Positions 12,714 to 21,299 of a stretch of DNA of 64,000 nt are shown here, piece by piece. The notes below the pieces were generated by a model that worked only from the letters and a program-made list of their open reading frames with translations, did no database searches and had not been told where the DNA came from. The position numbers and the translations under genes were made by a program. Origin of the DNA: Gautieria morchelliformis. Lineage: Eukaryota > Basidiomycota > Agaricomycetes > Gomphales > Gomphaceae. The DNA lies in the NCBI GenBank assembly GCA_015179125.1, contig WHVA01000292.1, positions 78,704 to 142,703 on the forward strand, in the 5' to 3' direction. The stretch's first letter is position 1; each line of letters opens with the position of its first letter.

Positions 12714-12793
12714 AACCAGGTTTGAACGAGCAACCTGATGATAAATGTACTTACTCATCGACACTTTATCCAACTGCTCCACAAGGCTTCTGA
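12714..12793 (-). tRNA. tRNA-like / SINE-like Pol III promoter remnant
   Basis: On the minus strand TGGAGCAGTTGG matches an A box and, ~45 nt further, GTTCAAACC matches a B box. A GATGA/TCATC pair lies between them with too large a loop for a normal anticodon arm, and acceptor pairing is only partial (CTTG with CAAG). This looks like a decayed tRNA or a tRNA-derived SINE head rather than a working tRNA gene. Confidence 0.3.
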
Positions 12794-13384
12794 CTAACAT
12801 TGGTGTGAAATGGTATAAGTTAGCATACACTGCGGTGATGGCTTTTGAACCTGGCGGTCAGAGTCATTTGAACATCTTGTCCGCTCACACTCACACTCGG
12901 CACCAGACTCAGTGAGTCCGACAGTACATGCCTGACACTGAGCTTACACAAGTTGCTGTGACAAAGTTTGACATTTTGAAGTACACACTGTCACCCCTCA
13001 AGCTAGCTGACACGATCACTGCATTGAACACCTCCCCACCTCAACTACGGCTTGTTATGTCCCAGAGATACAGGGTGTGGAACTCCTTTGGCCTGAGTCT
13101 GGAGAGCTCAGCGTGCGAGCACACGGGCCACGATGGGGGTCTCAACGATGCAGAGGTTGTGTAACGATGCTTTGCAGAGACGACCTTTTCCACGATGACG
13201 AGTGAGTTCGCGCAGACAACCATGGCATGGGGGGACTCAGATACCAACACGCTGAACTGGTGGCTCACGCACGCAGGAACGTAGTGCATCAGCGATGGTC
13301 TAGTTCGACTCGACATTGGACATTGACCTCCACCAATTCTGCTACGTCCATCGCTCACCAACTTCCTCCACCTCATCGCACCAC

Positions 13385-13597
13385 TGTAAATAACCCGTGT
13401 ATCTACATGTACATTAGTTATTACATAATCCCAGTGGGCCCCTTAGGGACCCACTGTATAGTTTATGCGTGGGAACCGGCTAGCGGTCCCCATCGCATCT
13501 TACCCTTACACTGTCACTACGTAGCATCAGAATACCACACATTGGTCAAGTTCTGTCGTGCTCTTGTGACTTAAGGCTTAAGATAGACATCTTTACA
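13385..13597 (+). repeat. 5' LTR of gypsy element
   Basis: 213 bp, TGTAAA...TTTACA ends, identical to the 3' LTR except G versus A in the TTGGTCAAGTT stretch. It follows directly after the target duplication ACCAC. Confidence 0.97.
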
Positions 13598-13735
13598 CCT
13601 TTTTGAACTATCCTGCAGTTGATCGCCACGCGACCAACCGATAGTGGATTCGAAGCAATCTTGAAAAAGATCGCTGCGTCGACGACTAAACATCGTTGAG
13701 ACCCTCCAGTAGACCCTCTACTGTCGGCTGCGAGC

Positions 13736-15037
13736 ATGATGATCCCACGCAGTCGAAGACGGACACGAGCGACGAGCTCGAGGTCCACACCCCAGGCGCA
13801 GCCCAGCGACACGATGGCTGATGCTACCCTGGACCAAGAGTCCAGGACGATAGAAGACGGAGAGATCGCAGATCTCACTGCCCTTGTCCCCCCAGTAGAG
13901 GACGAGGAAAACCCCGACCACGTCTCGTCAAGCGTGGCCAAGGAAGAGACGACACCGGGCAACGAGCTGGCGCCCCCCCCCCATCCCTCTCTGCCCAAGG
14001 ACAAAGGAAAGGGCAGAGAAGTCTCGCCGTCGTCAGACGGTAGAGCATCAACGTCGAGGTGGGCACGAAGCCACGACTCACACCGACGCTCACGAAGTAG
14101 AGCGACGACGATCGTCCCTGAAGGAGGACGACGGCAAAAAAGACGAGCCCCAGACGATGGGCAGGACTCGGAATACTCGAGCTCTAGTCGCAAGAGCTCG
14201 AGGGCTCACGCCATCGACCACGAGATGGCAGAGGCCCTGAACAAACAGGTGCAGGCTGCGCTGCACCGAAGTACGCTGACGTGCCACAAGCACGATCAGC
14301 TGGCATCGCAGCTTGACAACGCCGCCGCCGCCCTAATGGCAATCGGCAAGGAACTCCACCAGGTGGAGGAGGTCAGGCTGCAAGACGCAGCCACACTGGA
14401 AGACGTCCAGAAAGCACTCCGCCCACGAGGGGAACACGATGCAACTCGTCCGAGCTCGCGACAGTCCGCAGCCAACGAACGCAGTCGCGACATGGAAGAC
14501 CCGCGCCGAAAGGAGCGAGACAAGCAGCGAATGCCGCCACCAGCCATCCCGGTCGAACAGGACGTAAGGTTCGGAAACGAACCTCAAGAACAACCGGCTG
14601 CCCCAATGGACAGCCGTAAAACGATCCAACAGATCGTTAGGGATCAGGTCGGCTCAGAGCCTGACTCTGAAACGACGACCGAGAGCTTAGAGCTCGAAGT
14701 CGCACACTGGCAGCGTAAAGAATCCGCAGCCGCACGCCGCCACACACGGGCACTCGAGCTACTAGCGAAGAACGCTGAAGAGACAGTGGCCTACAGCCAC
14801 ACCGCTCAGCTGCCCGACGAGCAGCTCACGCAAGGCGTATGGGACGCACGGCAAGCACGCGCAGCCTACAACAGCAGGCTACGAATCCGCAATGTGGGAC
14901 TGACCGGGGACACCAGGCACAAAACACCCCCGGAACCGAGAGCACAAAATGCTCCCGATCCCAAGCCTGATCCGGGCCCGGGGCCCGTCAGGGCATATAA
15001 CAGCCTGCCCCACGCAGCATCACAACCGCGCGAGTGA
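13736..15037 (+). CDS. gypsy Gag N-terminal reading frame
   Basis: 433 codons. The N-terminus is Ser/Arg/Pro rich and disordered; a central charged region (about 170-235) looks like a coiled coil; the rest is again low complexity. A second possible start lies at residue 27 (MADATLDQ). The frame ends GAG TGA TCC ATG, and the next ORF starts four bases after this stop in the same frame, so the two ORFs are one frame split by a single TGA. This is either a CGA-to-TGA mutation or a leaky stop. I recognise no domain in this part. Confidence 0.7.
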   Translation: MMIPRSRRRTRATSSRSTPQAQPSDTMADATLDQESRTIEDGEIADLTALVPPVEDEENPDHVSSSVAKEETTPGNELAPPPHPSLPKDKGKGREVSPSSDGRASTSRWARSHDSHRRSRSRATTIVPEGGRRQKRRAPDDGQDSEYSSSSRKSSRAHAIDHEMAEALNKQVQAALHRSTLTCHKHDQLASQLDNAAAALMAIGKELHQVEEVRLQDAATLEDVQKALRPRGEHDATRPSSRQSAANERSRDMEDPRRKERDKQRMPPPAIPVEQDVRFGNEPQEQPAAPMDSRKTIQQIVRDQVGSEPDSETTTESLELEVAHWQRKESAAARRHTRALELLAKNAEETVAYSHTAQLPDEQLTQGVWDARQARAAYNSRLRIRNVGLTGDTRHKTPPEPRAQNAPDPKPDPGPGPVRAYNSLPHAASQPRE

Positions 15038-15040
15038 TCC

Positions 15041-15913
15041 ATGGCCCCAACAGAAGGCCAGGGAATCCCTGACCAGGCCGACGTCGTACCAATGGAGCCG
15101 TACGACGGGATCACATGGATGATCTGCGTGGCGTTAGCAGACGCCGTGGACACAGACCTGGAGAAGTCTGTGCTAGCAAAAGCCGGCGTAAAATTGGCTC
15201 ACCCCGAGCCATATGCCGGGGGATCAGACCTTGAAGAGTTTGAAATCTTCATGGCAGCCATCCTACGATGGCTGAAAATGAATTGCCTCCTAGGACCAAC
15301 CAGCATCGACATGCAGGTCGGCTATGTGGGCACTCGCCTCACCGGCGAAGCCCAGGAGTGGTTCCTTCGAAACGTTGAACGCTTCGATCGCCAGGTCCGC
15401 AGCTGGACGCTGGAAACTGTGATGCAAGGCCTTCAAAAAAGGTTCCTGCACACACTGACGTACCATCACGCATTGAATAAATTCGACGCGGTCATGCAAG
15501 GCATGAAAACCGTTCAGGAGATGCTGAACGAGCTCATGAAATACGCGGCACATATGATACAGCCGCCAGACGAGTACACGTTCTGGAGACGGTTCGTATC
15601 GGCGCTGCGCAACGAGGTCCTCAAAAAGGGCTATAATGCCGAGAGCAGCTCAATAGAGCAACTCTTCGAGACGGCCCGGATGATCGAGGAGGCATCCCGA
15701 TACAACATGGGGATGCGCCGCGCAGAAAGTGCAGCAGCAACGGCAAGCGCTGCCCGGCTCACAGGTAGCAAGCCGTTGACACAAACGTGCCTGACCAGGC
15801 CCAGCCTGTTCGCAAGAAGCGGAACAGGACAACGGCTACCACCCTCATGCCCTGCACAAGCTGGACGCCCGCCTGAAGCTAAACAGCCTCAAGCGTCAGG
15901 GTCGTCCCCATGA
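15041..15913 (+). CDS. gypsy Gag core (retrotransposon gag domain)
   Basis: 290 codons. Residues about 45-185 show the retrotransposon Gag pattern: a helix with FEIFMAAILRWLKMN, then TRLTGEAQEWFLRNV, SWTLETVMQGLQKRFL and a region ending FVSALRNEVLKKGYNAES. The C-terminal tail is Ala/Pro/Ser rich and stops at 15911-15913. No CCHC zinc knuckle is present, because the element is deleted just downstream. Same frame as the preceding 433-codon ORF. Confidence 0.85.
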   Translation: MAPTEGQGIPDQADVVPMEPYDGITWMICVALADAVDTDLEKSVLAKAGVKLAHPEPYAGGSDLEEFEIFMAAILRWLKMNCLLGPTSIDMQVGYVGTRLTGEAQEWFLRNVERFDRQVRSWTLETVMQGLQKRFLHTLTYHHALNKFDAVMQGMKTVQEMLNELMKYAAHMIQPPDEYTFWRRFVSALRNEVLKKGYNAESSSIEQLFETARMIEEASRYNMGMRRAESAAATASAARLTGSKPLTQTCLTRPSLFARSGTGQRLPPSCPAQAGRPPEAKQPQASGSSP

Positions 15914-15966
15914 CCTGCCCCACTGATGAAAACGTCGGGCCGGCCTAACAATAGGCCCAGCGGCAG

Positions 15967-17952
15967 CCAAAGCAAAAAAAACTGCTGGGGCAAAGGTTCA
16001 CCCTCGTCACAGACCACAAAGGGCTTGAGTACTTCGAGACCCAGAAGAGCCTATCTGACTGACAGGTCAGATGGTGGGAGTTTCCAACCCAGTTCAATTT
16101 CAACACCGTTCATGTTGACGGTGTAGAGAACAAGGTAGCGGACTGCCTGTCGCGCTACTATGAGAGCGACACGAGTGATGACAATCACCCGGACCATGTC
16201 TTCGTGAACACGGATGCGCGTTTGGACCCGGACGGCGAGTTATTGCCCACCGACCGGTATGTCGAGTTGCGAACAGCAGCAACAAGACGCTCTAAACGCC
16301 TCGCTGAGAAGACAGAGGCGAGAGTAACGGAAGCCGCCGCATTAAACGAGGGCTCGCCAGAGCCCGCGAACGTCGCCGCGTCCCGCGACGACGACGATGA
16401 CGTCAGAGCCATCGCCGCAGGAAATGACGGCGCGCCCCTGCGCCGGGTTGTCGAGCAAGGCGTAGACCTGTCTAAGGTCCTACGAGACGCGTACCACAGG
16501 GACACCATGTTCATAAAGATCATGGCGCACCCGGACGCGCACCCGAGATTCGGGATCCGGGACGGGCTGATCTGGACTAAGAATCAGCTCAAAAGAGACA
16601 TCATTGCCATCCCCCGCTCTGTTCTTCAAGGGGGAAGGAAGCTGATCGAAATTATCATCGATCGGGCACATCAGATAGTCGGCCACTATGGCCATCTGAA
16701 GACTTCGAACTATGTTCGAAGAGCATATTGGTGGCCGGGCATGAGCCCAGACATAGAAGCATTCTGCACATCGTGCGCGAGGTGTCAGATGACGAAAACC
16801 AGGCCACAACGGCCCAAAGGCCTACTACACAGCCTACCCATTCCAGATAGGCCGTGGCAGTCGATTGGCATCGACTTCATGGGGCCCCTGCCCAAATCCA
16901 ACGACTGTGACTACCTGATGGTAGTCATCGACCGACTAACGTCGCTCGTACACCTCGTACCAACCACGACGAGCGTGTCAGCCAAGGGAGTAGCCTGGCT
17001 GTTTCTGAAGGAGGTCATTCGACTCCATGGAGTTCCCGACTCCATCGTCTCGGACAGAGACTCGAAGTTCACGTCGATCTTCTGGCATGAACTACAGCGA
17101 CTCATGGGGACTAAGCTCCTCATGTCAACTGCCTTCCATCCCCAAACGGATGGAGCCACCGAGCGGGCAAACCGCTCGATCGGCCAGATATTGCGCACGG
17201 TCGTCAGAGACGATCAGAAGGATTGGGCATTGAAATGCCCAATGGTTGAGGTCGCCCTCAACAGCAACGTCAGCGCGACCACAGGGTTCGCACCTTTTGA
17301 GCTGAACCACGGCTATATGCCGCGGATAGACCTCCCCATAGCCGTGGACACCCCATTCAAGGGAGTAGCCCGGTTCGCACATCAGGCAAAATGGAACCCG
17401 ATGGCGGCACACGATGCAATCATAGAGCATCGAGTGACGCAAACGTTTCATGCAAACAAGAAACGTACGGCGAGCGACAGGTACGCGGCCAATGACCGCG
17501 TCTACCTTTCGACACAAAACCTAACTCTCCCGAAAGGAAGAGCCAGAAAGCTAGTCCTGCGGTACATCGGACCGTACCGCGTCGTTGAGGCTCACAACGA
17601 CGCCTCGACGGTGACCCTCGATCTTCCCGACGAACTGAAAAGCCGTAGTATTTCACCGGTCTTCCATTCCAGCCTCGTACGGCAATACGAGGCTAACAAC
17701 GACGAATTGTTCCCTCGTCGTGAGGCCAAGTCATTTTATGACTTCGGAGCAAATGACGACGAGGAGTGGCTCGTCGACGAGATTATCGCACATCGATGGA
17801 TAAACTCGACGGACCTGGAGTTCCAGGTCCGTTGGACCCTAGGCGACGTGACATGGGAACCCATGTCGTCCTGCAAGGACCTTGAAGCCCTAGATAGCTA
17901 TCTAGAGCTTCGGGGGGTGGGCAAGCCACGCGACCTCCCCAGACGCCGCTAG
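15967..17952 (+). pseudogene. gypsy pol remnant: RNase H end, integrase, chromodomain
   Basis: The reading starts inside RNase H (TLVTDHKGLEYFETQ) and has one in-frame TGA at 16060-16062 where related elements have Arg. It is then open to TAG at 17950-17952. Counting from 16204: an HHCC zinc-binding module (HQIVGH around residue 156, CTSCARC near 190), the integrase catalytic triad D224 (IDFMGP), D284 (VSDRDSKF) and E320 (TERANR), giving D-x59-D-x35-E, and a chromodomain at about 520-570 (FQVRWTLGDVTWEP). Protease and reverse transcriptase are absent. Integrase itself looks intact, but there is no obvious ATG at its head, so it would have depended on the lost polyprotein. Confidence 0.9.
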
Positions 17953-18075
17953 ACGCGTCTGTCACGTGCAGACCACGTGATGCACTGGCCACGGCGCAGT
18001 TAAATTTTCGCCTCGGATCTTTCCGAGGGCGCATCGCTTCTTGGAAGCAACCACCATCATCTACCCACAAAGGTG

Positions 18076-18648
18076 ATGCCCCCCAAAGATGGGATGGATG
18101 TTGATCCGTCAACGTCCACAACGCGAACAACGGCCCCGAGGCAGGGGGCCGCAGACATTCTCCGTGCTCCAATAGACCAGGAGCACTGGATGATCGTGGG
18201 ATGGGAGGACGCCCTCGCCATTGTCCACCCGGACGATTGCGCAACGTGCGCAGACTACGCCGCGCACCTTAGGGCCACGACCGGCAACCGCAAGGTCAAA
18301 TTGCGGGATGAAGACATCGGCGACGCCATCGATGCAGCGTGGGGATGGCTCCCAAGGGGCATCGCGCGTGACGCGCGAGAAGAACCCCTCCGGGACATCC
18401 ACGACCTTAAAAAAGAGGTCAAGGAGCTGGAATGCACGGTCGAGGACCGCGACGACGCGCTCGCATCCGAGCGTGCCAGGATCAAGGAACTGGAGCAACA
18501 GCTGAGCGCTGCCCAGCTCCAGGTTACCCTGGTCCACACTGCCTCAAAAAGGCCGCGACATGACCCGGCCACGGCCCCAGTGGCCGGGCCATCCTCACCT
18601 CACGCGACGGCGCCGTTGCCGGCGCGCGCAACATCGGCCGCTAGGTAA
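18076..18648 (+). CDS. gypsy accessory ORF downstream of integrase, coiled coil
   Basis: 190 codons from ATG 18076, 124 bp after the integrase stop, still inside the element. The N-terminal half is globular (QEHWMIVGWEDALAIVHPDD, then CATCADYAAHLRATTGNR); residues about 110-155 form a strong heptad coiled coil (DLKKEVKELE, RIKELEQQLSAAQ); the C-terminus is Pro/Ala rich. The last codons overlap a good splice donor (CTAG|GTAAGC at 18644/18645). A strong pyrimidine-rich acceptor lies near 18743, so this may be the first exon of a longer gene rather than a complete ORF. Function unknown; fungal gypsy elements normally end after integrase. Confidence 0.65.
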   Translation: MPPKDGMDVDPSTSTTRTTAPRQGAADILRAPIDQEHWMIVGWEDALAIVHPDDCATCADYAAHLRATTGNRKVKLRDEDIGDAIDAAWGWLPRGIARDAREEPLRDIHDLKKEVKELECTVEDRDDALASERARIKELEQQLSAAQLQVTLVHTASKRPRHDPATAPVAGPSSPHATAPLPARATSAAR

Positions 18649-18664
18649 GCGCTAATCACACTTT

Positions 18665-19196
18665 CCTTCGCAATGGCTAGCCCATTGACGGTGTGGGGGG
18701 AGCCGCGCAATTTCTTGCACTTTTTCTTTGGCTGCTCTGCCAGCCTCTGTGCCTGTTCGGGGTCGTACGTCTTCCAGACGGATGAGCCGGACTCCCATCC
18801 ATCGGGGACACCGTACGCAGAGTCGGAAGGCGCGCTCTGCCCTTCCGTCGTTGTCGTCGTCAGGGTCGGCGCTGACAATCGGGACGCTAGCCCCGATTGC
18901 ACACCGTCAACGACCCCGCCCTTCAGCGGCGGGTAGCACAGATCGAGGCCCAGTATGTCGGGCCTGGCGTGGCCCTGCCTCCGCCGGCGGGGACAGTTCA
19001 CCCTCCCTACCCGGGGGAGGGAGTGATCATACCACTCGGAGACCCACTGATCTCCGAGACGGGCCTCCTACCACGGCCGGTAGGAATGGCCCAGCAGCGT
19101 CGTACTCAATGGTATGACGTCTGCCCGCTCGACGACCCACGCTTCGTCGAGCTCATAGCGCGGGCAAAAGAAACACCACAGCTCGCGCGTAGATGA
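18665..19196 (+). CDS. gypsy accessory coding region, exon borders unresolved
   Basis: Open in more than one forward frame. The clearest part runs 18897-19196 (no ATG at its head) and gives a protein-like stretch with LQRRVAQIEAQYVGPG, GVIIPLGDPLISETGLLP and RTQWYDVCPLDDPRFVELIA. It stops at TGA 19194-19196, overlapping the start of the next ORF (AGATGATC). An antisense ORF of 133 codons (19001-18600) also exists and I cannot exclude it. Probably a spliced middle exon between the ORFs at 18076 and 19193. Confidence 0.4.
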
Positions 19197-20044
19197 TCGG
19201 CGTTTTCAGATGCATCGAGCACGAACAACGCGCCCGCAATCCCAAAAGGGATTGTCTCGTGATAGCGGGTGGTACCCCGCACGACATCGCGACCATCCTG
19301 AAAGGTTGGATACACAACCCCGAAGGGATCCCATCTGCCATCCATGACAACGCGGATAGCACCTTCAACCTAGACGACATGGACGTCTGGATGTGGTTGA
19401 AGGCCCTTGCGCCCCGGGTCAAAGGGGTCGCATCACCACTCAGGGCGAGGCTACTCGACCTCTTTGGCTCGACAGACCAATGGTCGAGCCTCGTCGACGC
19501 CAGGGAAGTGCTGACACCCCAGAGCACCACCCTGCGGCTCTCAATCACGGGCCCATTCCCTGTGGAGGGCCGAGCCGGCCCCGACATCCCACTCGCGGAG
19601 ATTGCGAGATGGTTGGCCCGCTACACGGGAGTCACTCGCGAGCGAGTGGCGCGCATTGAACATTATGTTCAATGCAGCATCACCAGCGCAGCATTCAGTG
19701 CCGCCACCCGCGAGGGCCAACAAAAGGTCATCGAGACCAGCCATGTGAGGGCCACGGTGCTGCGGCCCCTCACTCACGCTCAGCTCGACCGAGAGCTGGC
19801 GCGCTTCCGGCCCCCTCCTCAGACTGAGGACCCGGCCATTGAGGCCATGCTCCGCGAGGACACTGGCCCCATCACCCAAGCGGATACCGCCGCTAGCGGT
19901 GAGGCCGACCAGCCTCACCCAATCACCACCGATGACGCGGAGGTGCCCCCGGAGGAGTCACGTGCTCCACCGGCCCCGTACGACGACAACGTCATCGTAT
20001 CGGCCACTCTAGAGGACTCCCTCATGGATGACCTCTATGAGTAG
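19193..20044 (+). CDS. gypsy accessory ORF next to the 3' LTR
   Basis: 283 codons ending with TAG at 20042-20044, 25 bp before the polypurine tract. The first ~190 residues are globular (DCLVIAGGTPHDIATILKGW, then a Trp-rich part VWMWLKALAPRVKG); the C-terminus is acidic and Pro rich, ending DDNVIVSATLEDSLMDDLYE. It overlaps the preceding frame by the ATGA type of junction, and a -1 shift or an intron would join the two. No family recognised. Its maintenance as a long ORF in an element that has lost its reverse transcriptase is notable. Confidence 0.6.
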   Translation: MIGVFRCIEHEQRARNPKRDCLVIAGGTPHDIATILKGWIHNPEGIPSAIHDNADSTFNLDDMDVWMWLKALAPRVKGVASPLRARLLDLFGSTDQWSSLVDAREVLTPQSTTLRLSITGPFPVEGRAGPDIPLAEIARWLARYTGVTRERVARIEHYVQCSITSAAFSAATREGQQKVIETSHVRATVLRPLTHAQLDRELARFRPPPQTEDPAIEAMLREDTGPITQADTAASGEADQPHPITTDDAEVPPEESRAPPAPYDDNVIVSATLEDSLMDDLYE

Positions 20045-20068
20045 GAGTTAACCCCTATAGTTGTCTAT

Positions 20069-20080
20069 AGAAGGGGAGGG
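20069..20080 (+). promoter_or_regulatory. polypurine tract of gypsy element
   Basis: AGAAGGGGAGGG directly abuts the 3' LTR start (TGTAAATAAC at 20081). This is the position of the plus-strand primer in LTR retrotransposons. Confidence 0.9.
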
Positions 20081-20293
20081 TGTAAATAACCCGTGTATCT
20101 ACATGTACATTAGTTATTACATAATCCCAGTGGGCCCCTTAGGGACCCACTGTATAGTTTATGCGTGGGAACCGGCTAGCGGTCCCCATCGCATCTTACC
20201 CTTACACTGTCACTACGTAGCATCAGAATACCACACATTGGTCAAATTCTGTCGTGCTCTTGTGACTTAAGGCTTAAGATAGACATCTTTACA
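20081..20293 (+). repeat. 3' LTR of gypsy element
   Basis: 213 bp, one difference from the 5' LTR, followed by the target duplication ACCAC at 20294-20298. Confidence 0.97.
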
Positions 20294-21299
20294 ACCACCT
20301 TCATCCAATTTCCTCGTTCCACTCCGCCTCTCCGTCTCCCTCGCCCACCGCCCACCGCCCCAAGCGCCCCGACATCTACCTCCGCGAGGAGCATGCCTAC
20401 TTCATCGAAGCGGGATTTGAGGCTGTGGTTTATGGTGTGTGGGTACATTCATTCGTTGTGTGATGGCAGCTGAACTTGCCAAGTGACTTATTCATTTGTG
20501 TTCATATTTGGTTTTTGCTGGTATTTGTGGTTTTGTGTTCTGTCATGTTCGTATTCACACTCACTGCTCGTATATTCCCCACCTCTTTATCGCTCGCCAT
20601 CTCCAGGCATAACATTCACACTCTACGTCTTCACTCTGCACACCCTCTACAAATGACGTCGCCTCTCCTAACGCCGCCATGCCCACTTGCCGACCTTCCC
20701 CAATGCCCAACCTAGAGCCCTCTCCACCCTCCTCCCTGCCCTCACCATGCCCCTTGGTATCCACCTCCCTTTGCTCTGGGCACGCCTGACGAGAACGTCA
20801 CGCTCAATCACAGCCAGGAAGCCGCCATACAGCATGTAGTCGATGTGTTCACCTGTGGAGACAGGTTAACTAGCTCTGGGATACAGTGCAGGCCGTGGAC
20901 CTATGAGGTCCAGAATTGATAGTGGAGTTAGACTTGTAATTACCTTGTAGTTAGTGCTCTTTTATGGCTTTTAAAGGATAACCCATACAAATTTCATTCA
21001 TTTAAAAGGCTTGGTGATCCACATATAACTAATTGACTGGCCATTTATATTATTCATGGATTATCTAGTGTCTATGTACATGGTGATACCATTATAATAT
21101 GCTGGATCCTCCACCGACACTGCTGTTGGAAAACCCCTTTGCGGTTTTAAGGGATTCTCCTTCAGCCTGGCAAAAATTCATCCACCTAAGGGATCGGTGG
21201 ATGGATTGGTGGATGCAACTCCGGTGGAAAATCCACCGGCCGACAATACCTGGTGGATTTTCCACTGGAGTTTGGCGGTGTTCTTTCCCGCAGTGTAAG

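Larger units (their letters stand above)
13385..20293 (+). mobile_element. Ty3/gypsy chromodomain retrotransposon, RT-deleted
   Basis: Two 213-bp LTRs (13385-13597, 20081-20293) start TGTAAATAACC, end ATCTTTACA and differ at one base. ACCAC flanks both sides (13380-13384, 20294-20298). A purine tract AGAAGGGGAGGG directly precedes the 3' LTR. Contents in order: Gag-type ORFs, the end of RNase H, integrase with chromodomain, and extra ORFs before the 3' LTR. Zinc knuckle, protease and the reverse transcriptase core are missing between about 15913 and 15960. The near-identical LTRs mean a recent insertion, so the RT-less form may have moved using enzymes from a relative. I could not identify a clear primer-binding site after the 5' LTR. 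Confidence 0.95.
12277..21295. mobile_element. CACTA-superfamily-like (CMC) non-autonomous element, interrupted by gypsy
   Basis: The left end reads CACTGCGGGAA (from 12277); the right end is its exact inverse TTCCCGCAGTG (ending 21295). Both are flanked by TAAG (12273-12276 and 21296-21299), a 4-bp target duplication. Subterminal DNA on both sides is full of short words around CCACCGG and GGTGGA (12300-12460; 21105-21270), as is usual for CACTA/EnSpm-type ends. CACTG termini place it in the CMC superfamily; the 4-bp duplication fits Chapaev-like better than classical CACTA (2-3 bp). Without the 6.9-kb gypsy insertion it is about 2.1 kb. No transposase is visible. Short coding-like scraps at 13193-13290 and 20330-20440 could be captured gene fragments. 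Confidence 0.6.

Noticed and set aside
13546-14193. 215-codon minus-strand ORF
   Set aside because: Antisense shadow of the GC-rich gypsy Gag frame.
18600-19001. 133-codon minus-strand ORF in the gypsy accessory region
   Set aside because: Composition looks plausible, but the element is transcribed on the plus strand and the plus strand is also coding-like; left as a caveat to the accessory ORFs.
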